DNA of 64,000 nt, taken from NCBI GenBank assembly GCA_021299735.1, contig JAJTEM010000003.1, forward strand, positions 123,562 through 187,561, written 5' to 3'. Below, piece after piece: positions 56,279 through 63,537 of this stretch (within the stretch, counting starts at the first letter, position 1; each line of letters starts with the position of its first letter). Made by a program: the position numbers and the translations under genes. Source of the stretch: Burkholderiales bacterium. Its GTDB lineage: Bacteria; Pseudomonadota; Gammaproteobacteria; Burkholderiales; Burkholderiaceae_B. The notes below the pieces were generated by a model, which made no database searches, was not told the DNA's origin, and saw nothing but the letters and a program-made list of their open reading frames with translations.

Positions 56279-56541
56279 AGTTGTCTCCCTTTGATGTGTA
56301 TCGGGTAAAAGTAGTCTGATAATAAAGGAATGTGGCGCACCCGCCGTGGATTATGGCAAGAAAATTAAATATCCAGCTGCATCTTAACCAATGCCACTCC
56401 GTTTGGTAAACACCCGTATACCGATTTGGATTGCGCTTACAATGCAGTCACTTGCTTTTTTCTGCAGCAATTCGCGACTAAACAACTTTTACCATTTACG
56501 CGAACTGTTGCTATTCACGTGCAACAAACAGGACTAAAACC

Positions 56542-57684
56542 ATGAACACCACCATCATCGGCAGCGGCGTGGCCGCCTGGACATTGGTTCGAGAGCTTCG
56601 CAAAGCCGCCCCCGAAACAGAGATTCGCTTGATCACTTCAGACAGCGGTGACTTTTATTCCAAACCGATGTTGAGCAATGCACTGGCCAGCGGTAAAACC
56701 GCTGAAAGCCTTGTGATGACACCTGCAGCCAAATTCGCCGAGCAACAAAAAGTTGAACTGGTGGCCAACACCACAGTAACCTCAATCAACCCCACTGCCC
56801 GCAAATTAAGCAGCAGTGCTGGCGAATTCAGCTACGATAAACTTGTACTGGCCTTGGGTGCAGACACCATCAAGCTGCCAATTGAAGGCGATGGCGCAGC
56901 AGATGTAATTAGCGTGAACGATCTAAGTGACTACGCAGTATTCAGAAAGCTGCTGGAAGGTAAAAAAGAAGTGGCCGTGCTGGGTGCTGGCTTGATTGGT
57001 TGCGAATTTGCAAACGACTTGTTGAAAGCCGATATTCACACCACGGTGTTTGATTTGGCCAATCGCCCCCTGGCCCGCCTGTTACCCGAACAGGCCAGCC
57101 TGTTCATGCAAAACAAACTGGCCGAGAAAGGCGTTAGCTGGAAGTTGGGCCGTACTTTAAACAGCATTAAAAAAGTCAACGGCGTTTACCAGCTTACTGA
57201 TTCAACCGGTGAAACAAGCCAGGCCGATTTGGTTTTATCAGCAGTTGGCTTAAAACCACGCACAGAACTGGCCAAAAATGCAGGCCTGAACGTGGCCCGT
57301 GGCGTGGTGGTGAACAGCTTGGGGCAAACAAGCAATGAACACATCTATGCCTTGGGCGATTGCGCAGAATACTTGGGCAAGTTTGTACTGCCTTACATCA
57401 TGCCGGTAATGCAAGCGGCACGCGCCATGGCACAAACCTTGGCCGGCAACCCCACTGACATCAAATTCCCCGCCATGCCTGTGAGCATTAAAACACCCGA
57501 CTGCCCAGCCGTAGTAAACCCGCCCTTGCCCGAACACGAAGGTGAATGGGAAATAACAGCAGATGACACTGGCGTAAAAGCCCTGTTCAAGGGCAAAGAC
57601 GGCGCACTGTTGGGTATGGCTCTGCTGGGTGAAGCCAGCAAAGAACGCCAAGCTTTAACCCCCCAACTGCCCGCGATGATTTAA
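56542..57684 (+). CDS. FAD-dependent NAD(P)H oxidoreductase (rubredoxin reductase-like)
   Basis: TIIGSGVAAWTLVRELRKAAPETEIRLITSDSGDFYSKPMLSNALA; VAVLGAGLIGCEFANDL; YALGDCAEY. Confidence 0.85.
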   Translation: MNTTIIGSGVAAWTLVRELRKAAPETEIRLITSDSGDFYSKPMLSNALASGKTAESLVMTPAAKFAEQQKVELVANTTVTSINPTARKLSSSAGEFSYDKLVLALGADTIKLPIEGDGAADVISVNDLSDYAVFRKLLEGKKEVAVLGAGLIGCEFANDLLKADIHTTVFDLANRPLARLLPEQASLFMQNKLAEKGVSWKLGRTLNSIKKVNGVYQLTDSTGETSQADLVLSAVGLKPRTELAKNAGLNVARGVVVNSLGQTSNEHIYALGDCAEYLGKFVLPYIMPVMQAARAMAQTLAGNPTDIKFPAMPVSIKTPDCPAVVNPPLPEHEGEWEITADDTGVKALFKGKDGALLGMALLGEASKERQALTPQLPAMI

Positions 57685-57722
57685 AATTGCCGCAACGTTA
57701 AAACTATTGAATTGGAAACTGA

Positions 57723-59384
57723 ATGGCCCAGTACGTTTACAGCATGAACCGCGTTGGGAAAATTGTTCCCCCCAAGCGTCAAATTTTGAAAAATATTTCG
57801 CTCAGCTTTTTCCCCGGCGCAAAAATTGGTGTGCTTGGCCTGAACGGCTCGGGTAAAAGTACCCTGCTTAAAATTATGGCAGGCGTAGACAAAGACATTG
57901 AAGGCGAAGCCATACCCATGCCCAATTTGAACATTGGGTACTTGAGCCAGGAACCTGAACTGAACCCTGAGCACACAGTACGCCAAGCCGTTGAAGAAGG
58001 CCTGGGCGAACTGGGCATGGCCCAGCAAAAGCTGGAAGAGATTTACGCCGCCTATGCCGACCCTGAAGCCGATTTCGACAAACTGGCCGAAGAGCAGGCC
58101 AAGTGGGAAGCTGTAATTGCCGCTGCAGGCAACGACGCCGAACACCTGATGGAAATTGCAGCCGATTCACTGCGCCTGCCCCCTTGGGAAGCCAGCGTGG
58201 CGACGCTTTCTGGTGGTGAAAAGCGCCGTGTTGCATTGTGCCGTTTGCTGATGAGTAAACCCGACATGTTGCTGCTGGACGAACCCACCAACCACCTGGA
58301 TGCGGAATCGGTTCACTGGCTTGAACAGTTTCTGCACAAATTCCCGGGCACTGTGGTGGCTGTTACCCACGACCGTTACTTTTTGGACAATGCAGCTGAG
58401 TGGATTCTGGAACTGGACCGCGGTTCAGGTATTCCATGGAAAGGCAATTACAGTTCCTGGCTAGACCAGAAACAGGACCGCCTGAAGCAGGAAGAAAGCA
58501 GCGAAAGCGCACGCCAGAAGGCCTTGAAAAAAGAACTGGAGTGGGTACGCCAGAACCCCAAAGGCCGCCAAGCCAAATCCAAAGCGCGTATTGCACGGTT
58601 TGAAGAATTGTCGAGCCATGAATACCAAAAACGCAATGAAACCCAGGAAATTTTCATTCCCGTGGCAGAGCGTTTGGGCAATGAAGTAATTGAATTCGAG
58701 AATGTGAGCAAAGCCTTCGGTGATCGCTTGCTGATTGACAACCTCAGCTTCAAGATTCCGCCCGGTGCCATTGTGGGTGTAATTGGCCCCAACGGTGCAG
58801 GTAAATCCACCCTGTTCAAAATGATTGCGGGTAAAGAACAACCCACCAGCGGCACCATTAAAATTGGTTCAACCGTGCGCATGGCTGTTGTTGACCAGGC
58901 ACGTGATTCGCTGCCGAACGACAAAACCGTATTCGACGGTGTGGCCGATGGCGCAGACATTTTGACCGTGGGCAAATTCGAAATGCCAGCGCGTGCTTAC
59001 CTGGGCCGCTTCAACTTCAAAGGCGGTGATCAGCAAAAAATTATCGGCAATTTGTCGGGTGGTGAACGTGGCCGCCTGCACCTGGCCAAAACCCTGATTT
59101 CAGGTGGCAACGTGTTGCTGCTGGACGAACCATCGAACGACCTGGATGTGGAAACATTGCGTTCGCTGGAAGATGCGTTGCTGGAATTTGCAGGCACTGT
59201 GCTGGTTACTTCACACGACCGCTGGTTCCTTGACCGAATTGCCACTCACATTCTTGCCTGTGAAGGCGATTCGCAGTGGGTGTTCTTCGATGGCAACTTC
59301 CAGGAATACGAAGCCGACAAAGTGAAGCGACTGGGTGAAGAAGGCGCACGGCCAAAACGTGTGCGTTACAAGCCGCTGAAGTAA
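57723..59384 (+). CDS. ettA: Energy-dependent translational throttle protein EttA (ABC-F)
   Basis: MNRVGKIVPPKRQILKNISLSFFPGAKIGVLGLNGSGKSTLLKIMAG; two ABC domains; RYKPLK end. Confidence 0.96.
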   Translation: MAQYVYSMNRVGKIVPPKRQILKNISLSFFPGAKIGVLGLNGSGKSTLLKIMAGVDKDIEGEAIPMPNLNIGYLSQEPELNPEHTVRQAVEEGLGELGMAQQKLEEIYAAYADPEADFDKLAEEQAKWEAVIAAAGNDAEHLMEIAADSLRLPPWEASVATLSGGEKRRVALCRLLMSKPDMLLLDEPTNHLDAESVHWLEQFLHKFPGTVVAVTHDRYFLDNAAEWILELDRGSGIPWKGNYSSWLDQKQDRLKQEESSESARQKALKKELEWVRQNPKGRQAKSKARIARFEELSSHEYQKRNETQEIFIPVAERLGNEVIEFENVSKAFGDRLLIDNLSFKIPPGAIVGVIGPNGAGKSTLFKMIAGKEQPTSGTIKIGSTVRMAVVDQARDSLPNDKTVFDGVADGADILTVGKFEMPARAYLGRFNFKGGDQQKIIGNLSGGERGRLHLAKTLISGGNVLLLDEPSNDLDVETLRSLEDALLEFAGTVLVTSHDRWFLDRIATHILACEGDSQWVFFDGNFQEYEADKVKRLGEEGARPKRVRYKPLK

Positions 59385-59403
59385 TTCCTTGTTTGGAAAA
59401 TTA

Positions 59404-59437
59404 AACCGGATGTCTTTTCAGGATATCCGGTTTTTTT
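59404..59437 (+). terminator. Intrinsic terminator after ettA
   Basis: AAACCGGATgtcttttcaggATATCCGGTTTTTTTG. Confidence 0.8.
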
Positions 59438-59452
59438 GTTTCTGCGACTGGG

Positions 59453-59884
59453 TTACCAAAGTAGCCCTTCTCGCCATTCAGAGGGCGGTAGCCAGGTAAT
59501 TTGGTTGGGATTGGTTGCGCCCACCGCGCCTTGCTGAACCAAAGCAAGCACTGCTGGCTGAATTTCGGCGAACGATTTGGCCTGCGAACCGAGCGTTGCA
59601 CCAATTCGATTGTTGTGCCTGTCCATGGTGCTTGAGGTTTTGGTTTCGCTTTCCATGACCAAGGTGACAAGCTCAACAGCGCGCAAGCCCAGCGTGTACG
59701 AAACCACGGCGCTTGCAAGCGTGTGCCGATAAGCATCCAACGGCCCGTGTTTTCCGCCTGGAAAACTGGCCATGGCAACATGGCTCCATGTGTACCCCAA
59801 AACGAAGGTGGGGTAACTACACAGCAAGAGAACCGCCAAGAAAAGCGTGAGAAAAAGTGACTTTGATTTTTTGCGATGATACAT
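59453..59884 (-). CDS. DUF6973-like small exported/anchored protein
   Basis: GPLDAYRHTLASAVVSYTLGLRAVELVTLVMESETKTSSTMDRHNNRIGATLGSQ. Confidence 0.55.
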   Translation of the reverse strand: MYHRKKSKSLFLTLFLAVLLLCSYPTFVLGYTWSHVAMASFPGGKHGPLDAYRHTLASAVVSYTLGLRAVELVTLVMESETKTSSTMDRHNNRIGATLGSQAKSFAEIQPAVLALVQQGAVGATNPNQITWLPPSEWREGLLW

Positions 59885-60278
59885 AGCTGCTTATAACGTT
59901 CAAACTCACGGGCAGGATGACGCCCCGTACAACAGCCAACTGCTGAATAAGCCAAACTTGACTGGCAACTGGCGCTTGCCCAGCACACTTCACCAAATAA
60001 GCGCGCCCCGAGAAACTGCTCTTCGATGCAGCGAGTTCAATAAATTGCTCCGTGCTTTGAATTGTACCCCTGCCCTCAATGTACTCAAGCTTGCGAAGAA
60101 GGTGTTGTTTGGCCTCCGAACCGCTGTACCACGAACCATTGCGATTGAATTGGCAGCCAGATACCTGCAATTGGTTCAGCAGCGCTTCGATCTCGGCGCG
60201 TACAGGCGCCGCAGTGGGCGCCGCAGTTACAACAAGGCACCAAAAGCCAGCAACGCTTGCAATGAGAAGGTGTTTCAT
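59817..60278 (-). CDS. DUF5329-like periplasmic protein
   Basis: Signal peptide MKHLLIASVAGFWCLVVTAAPTAA then RAEIEALLNQLQVSGCQFNRNGSWYSGSEAKQHLLRKLEYIEGRGTIQSTEQFIELAASKSSFSG; ATG at 60278. Confidence 0.65.
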   Translation of the reverse strand: MKHLLIASVAGFWCLVVTAAPTAAPVRAEIEALLNQLQVSGCQFNRNGSWYSGSEAKQHLLRKLEYIEGRGTIQSTEQFIELAASKSSFSGRAYLVKCAGQAPVASQVWLIQQLAVVRGVILPVSLNVISSYVSSQKIKVTFSHAFLGGSLAV

Positions 60279-60364
60279 ATGAGTTTGGGTAGCCTTGCTG
60301 CGAGAGAGCCCAACTTTTGGAGTGCTCACGAACCATTTATCAGGCCAAATTGGCATGCTGTAGA

Positions 60365-60688
60365 TCAGTTATAAGTACTGTCACTGCTGGAGTTCTGTGC
60401 GCACCAGTAAATTACGATTAACCAACCGATGAGCGGTATTATTCCAACCAACTGCCACCAACCACTTTTGCCTATGTCGTGAAGCCTTCGAGCAGTGACC
60501 GCGATATACGGTAGGAGTATTGCCAGCGAAACAATAGTGCCCGGAATTTCCCCCAACACTTGGGCTGCTGTGGTGATTAAAACTGCAAACAGTACCCACC
60601 ACCAAAACTCTGATCTTGTAGCGCGACCATTGAATTCTGCATATTTCTTGAAGCATGTTTCAATTGATTCTATGAATGTCATGTTCAC
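60365..60688 (-). CDS. DUF805 family membrane protein
   Basis: ETCFKKYAEFNGRATRSEFWWWVLFAVLI...LLPYIAVTARRLHDIGKSGWWQL. Confidence 0.88.
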   Translation of the reverse strand: MNMTFIESIETCFKKYAEFNGRATRSEFWWWVLFAVLITTAAQVLGEIPGTIVSLAILLPYIAVTARRLHDIGKSGWWQLVGIIPLIGWLIVIYWCAQNSSSDSTYN

Positions 60689-60837
60689 CTATCCCGTTAG
60701 TTGAATAAATTACCGCTTCGTGTATGAGTCTATCTGCATTTTCTGTGTGTATTACCCAGACCTTGAATTAATAGGTGCGCAAATAGGAAGTGGACAACAA
60801 TACTTGCGATGGTGTGACCACGGTTGAGAAGGAACGG

Positions 60838-60961
60838 GTCAAAGCGCTGGACTACATTGCACCTGCCGAAGCAGAGATGAATTATCATCTGGAAATTGGT
60901 CAGCAGACCGAGCACACCAGCACTTAAAGCAATTGGCCTCTACGAAAACCGGGGCGGTTCA
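60838..60961 (+). mobile_element. IS3-family relic: transposase C-terminal fragment plus right terminal inverted repeat
   Basis: Plus frame VKALDYIAPAEAEMNYHLEIGQQTEHTST* (cf. IS3-type ...LGYIPPAEAEANYY) followed by GGCCTCTACGAAAACCGGGGCGGTTCA, an IS3-family-like IR (TGAACCGCCCCGG...). Confidence 0.6.
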
Positions 60962-61031
60962 GGCGACTTGCAGAGGAGCGCGCGCAGCGCGCGGACTCCG
61001 CAAGGCGTCCGTGCCGAAGGACCTGTTAGCC
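60962..61031 (-). repeat. Truncated attC-like site 1 (R'' and hairpin arms present; distal R' lost at IS relic edge)
   Basis: Reading minus: GGCTAAC AGGTC ... GACGCCTTGCGGAGTCCGCGCGC / GCGCGCGCTCCTCTGCAAGTCGCC, arms pair; ends exactly at the IS IR. Confidence 0.55.
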
Positions 61032-61066
61032 CTCATCGCTCCCCATTCGGGCTGCAAGCAACCACC

Positions 61067-61339
61067 TCAATAACACGGCCCCTTTTCGCCTCGAACGCGG
61101 CTGACCTCTTCGAATAGAAACGTGATCAGGTGATGGTGTGTGAGTCGGTAGTACCCTTCAGAAGTGACCTCGCTCGTCATGTTCCATGCGTGTACCTCAA
61201 GCTCAAGATTCGGCTCTGCGCCGCACGGCACCGCTCGAATCAGCGCGATGCGGTGAACCTCTGCATCGTGGAAGCTCGACCACCTGCCGTACGCGGCAAT
61301 GACACGCTCGAAGTCTTGGAGATGCTGGAACGCCTGCAT
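61067..61339 (-). CDS. Imm50-like (immunity protein 50 family) cassette protein
   Basis: FHDAEVHRIALIRAV...LELEVHAWNMT...LTHHHLITFLFEEV; probable ATG at 61339 (track ORF begins at a TTG inside attC). Confidence 0.6.
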   Translation of the reverse strand: MQAFQHLQDFERVIAAYGRWSSFHDAEVHRIALIRAVPCGAEPNLELEVHAWNMTSEVTSEGYYRLTHHHLITFLFEEVSRVRGEKGPCY

Positions 61340-61348
61340 TTCGATGAG

Positions 61349-61463
61349 GGCTAACGCCAAAGTTCAGCGGCGCCGGAGCAAAAGGCGGAGGATACCAGCA
61401 CTGGCCATGAAAATGCCCAAGGCATGGGCAGTACTGGCGTCCGCTTGCAACGTACAGTTATGC
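61349..61463 (-). repeat. attC-like site 2
   Basis: Minus: GCATAAC TGTAC GTTGCAAGCGGACG ... CGCCGCTGAACTTTGGC GTTAGCC; imperfect inverted repeat with extra bases in the L'' arm. Confidence 0.7.
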
Positions 61464-61492
61464 CTATGGCCCGTTGAAAGCTCTGTCGGCAG

Positions 61493-61759
61493 TTATTCAT
61501 AATGTGTCCACATGCGTAAAACCTTAACGACTCGTTCATCCGTGAGCACTTGATAAACGAGGCGATGCTGAATATTGATTCGTCGCGAGTAAGCGCCAGC
61601 GAGATCTCCGACGAGTTTTTCGTATGGCGGTGGATTTTGAAAAGGGTTCTGTTGCAGGACGGCAAGCAGTTCGAGCGCTTTGGGTTTCAATCCGCTGGCA
61701 GCAAGTTTTTGCGCGTCCTTCTGAGCATGTTTGGTGTAGACAATTTGCCAACTCACCAA
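61493..61759 (-). CDS. yoeB: Txe/YoeB family toxin
   Basis: IVYTKHAQKDAQKLAASGLKPKALELLAVLQQNPFQNPPPYEKLVGDLAGAYSRRINIQHRLVYQVL. Confidence 0.92.
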   Translation of the reverse strand: MVSWQIVYTKHAQKDAQKLAASGLKPKALELLAVLQQNPFQNPPPYEKLVGDLAGAYSRRINIQHRLVYQVLTDERVVKVLRMWTHYE

Positions 61760-61995
61760 TCAAGCTCCTTGGAGCATGAGCCTGCCGGTTCGGCCATTCC
61801 TTCTTTAATTGATTCACGCATACCAGGAACGGACAGCAAATGAAGCGTTTCTTGAATGGCTTGCCAATCTTCAGCGGAAATCAATACAGCATCGTGCCGC
61901 TTGCCAGAAATAGTTATGGGTTGATGTGATTCCGCCGTCTCGTCCATCAATCGATAGAGATTGGCGCGTGCTTCACTTGCTGAAAGAGTTTGCAT
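61753..61995 (-). CDS. yefM: YefM/Phd family antitoxin
   Basis: MQTLSASEARANLYRLMDETAESHQPITISGKRHDAVLISAEDWQAIQETLHLLSVPGM; overlaps toxin start. Confidence 0.93.
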   Translation of the reverse strand: MQTLSASEARANLYRLMDETAESHQPITISGKRHDAVLISAEDWQAIQETLHLLSVPGMRESIKEGMAEPAGSCSKELDW

Positions 61996-62015
61996 AGAGA
62001 CCTCCGTAAAACACG

Positions 62016-62044
62016 ATCGTACGCAATTCGGTACGCTTTGTCAA
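62016..62044 (-). promoter_or_regulatory. Predicted sigma70 promoter for yefM-yoeB
   Basis: Minus: TTGACA (62044-62039) - 17 bp - TACGAT (62021-62016); GCGTAC repeated between boxes. Confidence 0.65.
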
Positions 62045-62058
62045 TAAACTGTTTAAAG

Positions 62059-62146
62059 ACATAACGTTTGAAATAACAGGCGAACAAACCGCGCAGCGGC
62101 GTGGACGTCCTGCGCCAAAGGCGCGAAGTTGATTGATTTGTTATGG
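62059..62146 (-). repeat. attC-like site 3
   Basis: Minus: CCATAAC AAATC AATCAACTTCGCGCC..GGACGTCC..GGTTTGTTCGCCTGTTATTTC; arms pair, extra T in L'' arm; R' is either GTTATTT (inner) or GTTATGT (outer). Confidence 0.7.
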
Positions 62147-62161
62147 ACATTTCTGTACGAT

Positions 62162-62178
62162 ATACCAATATTTGGTAT
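62162..62178. promoter_or_regulatory. Perfect palindrome, probable ParD operator
   Basis: ATACCAA-TAT-TTGGTAT 13 bp upstream of parD ATG. Confidence 0.6.
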
Positions 62179-62190
62179 CAAAGACACATC

Positions 62191-62430
62191 ATGGCGAAAA
62201 ACACAAGCATTTCTCTCGGCCCACATTTTGAGCAGTTCATCGGCTTACAAGTGCAGAATGGGCGCTACGGTTCAGCTAGCGAAGTGGTTCGAGCCGGACT
62301 GCGCTTACTCGAAGAAACAGAGAGTAAGCTGACTCAGCTGCGCCGTCTTCTCGACGAAGGCGAGCAAAGCGGTGTTGCAGACTACTCCTACGACAACATC
62401 GTTGCTCAGTTGGATAAAGAATCTCACTAA
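62191..62430 (+). CDS. parD: ParD family antitoxin
   Basis: MAKNTSISLGPHFEQFIGLQVQNGRYGSASEVVRAGLRLLEETESKLTQLRRLLDEGEQSG. Confidence 0.93.
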   Translation: MAKNTSISLGPHFEQFIGLQVQNGRYGSASEVVRAGLRLLEETESKLTQLRRLLDEGEQSGVADYSYDNIVAQLDKESH

Positions 62431-62723
62431 TGCGGCCATTTTTACTCACCTCGGCAGCACGAGACGATATGGTGAAAATTGGCCGCTTTACTGGTGAGCA
62501 GTGGGGTAAACAACAAAGAAATACATACCTCAAACAACTTGACACTGCTTTTAAATTGCTTGCTCAGCAACCCGAAATCGGTAAAGACGCATCGGCTATA
62601 AAGCCTGGCTACAGAAAATTCGTTCAAGGCAGCCACATTATCTTTTACCGCACAGGTAATGACTCAAAAATTCTCGTAGTTCGGGTGCTTCACCAAAGCA
62701 TGGACGTCGATAGCCACTTATAA
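62430..62723 (+). CDS. parE: ParE family toxin
   Basis: LLTSAARDDMVKIGRFTGEQWGKQQRNTYLKQLDTAFKLLAQQPEIGKDASAIKPGYRKFVQGSHIIFYR. Confidence 0.93.
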   Translation: MRPFLLTSAARDDMVKIGRFTGEQWGKQQRNTYLKQLDTAFKLLAQQPEIGKDASAIKPGYRKFVQGSHIIFYRTGNDSKILVVRVLHQSMDVDSHL

Positions 62724-62725
62724 GT

Positions 62726-62788
62726 CCATAACACCGCGCTAAGAGGCGCTGCGGGCAGCAGCGTCCCCACTTGAGCGCTTTGTTAAAA
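62726..62788 (-). repeat. attC-like site 4
   Basis: Minus: TTTTAAC AAAGC GCTCAAGTGGGGACGCTGC TGCC GCAGCGCCTCTTAGC GCGGT GTTATGG; VCR-like layout; extra C in L'' (GCTCAAG vs GCTAAG). Confidence 0.85.
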
Positions 62789-63086
62789 GGCGGCGGGGCT
62801 GAACCTGAAAACTTATTTTCAGTCCAAGTGCGTTGGCAACTTTTGCAACGGTCTGAAATGTCGGGTTTCCATCAGGAGAAAACGCTTTATATAAACCCTC
62901 CCTTGTCAAGCCGGTATCCCGCGCAAGCTGGCTCATATTTCTGGCTCTCGCAATAACCCCTAACGCATGAACCAGAAAAGCGGGATCATCTCCTGCTTCC
63001 TCCAAACACGCCTCAAGATAAAGCTCGATGTCTTCTTCTGTTTTAAGAAACTCGGCTGAATCCCATTTTGTAGTCTTGATGCTCAT
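62739..63086 (-). CDS. HigA/addiction-module antidote (XRE-like HTH) protein
   Basis: IARARNMSQLARDTGLTREGLYKAFSPDGNPTFQTVAKVANALGLKISFQV; ATG at 63086, 3 nt after toxin stop region. Confidence 0.9.
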   Translation of the reverse strand: MSIKTTKWDSAEFLKTEEDIELYLEACLEEAGDDPAFLVHALGVIARARNMSQLARDTGLTREGLYKAFSPDGNPTFQTVAKVANALGLKISFQVQPRRLLTKRSSGDAAARSAS

Positions 63087-63088
63087 AG

Positions 63089-63385
63089 TCACTCCTCCAA
63101 CTGCTTAGCTAGCTCATGAGCTTTGGCGATGTCAGCCTTTTGACTGCCCTTATCGCCCCCGCATAAAAGAACTACAACAACAGAACCCTTTTGCACGTAA
63201 TAAATACGATAACCAGGTCCGTAAAAAATGCGTAGTTCATTAACTCCTTCGCCAACAGACTTGACGTCCCCGAAATGGCCCTGTTCCAGACGGTCAATAC
63301 GAACTTGAATCCTGAACTTCGCCTTGCGATCTTTCAGGGAAGTAAATCATTTCTTAAAAGTCGATGTTTGCTGAACTTCTATCAT
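63089..63385 (-). pseudogene. HigB/RelE-type toxin with in-frame TGA at codon 13
   Basis: Minus from ATG 63385: MIEVQQTSTFKK*FTSLKDRKAKFRIQVRIDRLEQGHFGDVKSVGEGVNELRIFYGPGYRIYYVQKGSVVVVLLCGGDKGSQKADIAKAHELAKQLEE*; TGA at 63349-63347. Confidence 0.85.
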
Positions 63386-63391
63386 CTGTCA

Positions 63392-63420
63392 ACTATAATT
63401 AACACCCCAACATATGTCAA
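63392..63420 (-). promoter_or_regulatory. Predicted promoter for the HigBA-type module
   Basis: Minus: TTGACA (63420-63415) - 17 bp - TATAGT (63397-63392), embedded in CATNTGTCAACTNTA direct repeats. Confidence 0.65.
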
Positions 63421-63459
63421 CTGTAGTTCACGAAACGAAGATGGGAGGGATGGGCTGGC

Positions 63460-63537
63460 TTTTAACGTGACGATAAGGGGCGCGCCGTAAGCGCGTCCCA
63501 GCGACCGGAGGGAGCGCACTTGAGCGCAGGGTTAGGT
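63460..63537 (-). repeat. attC-like site 5
   Basis: Minus: ACCTAAC CCTGC GCTCAAGTGCGCTCC ... GGCGCGCCCCTTATC GTCAC GTTAAAA; paired arms and RYYYAAC core. Confidence 0.75.

Noticed and set aside
60295-60371. TTATAAC ... GTTGGGC as an attC between DUF805 and DUF5329
   Set aside because: Core-like heptamers are present but the intervening arms do not pair, so there is no attC hairpin.
60730-60915. 61-aa minus-strand ORF MLGLLTNFQM...
   Set aside because: Antisense to the IS3-family transposase remnant and without recognisable features.
61536-61843. Overlapping ORFs 61536-61817 (-) and 61550-61843 (+)
   Set aside because: Alternative-frame/antisense readings of the yefM-yoeB pair.
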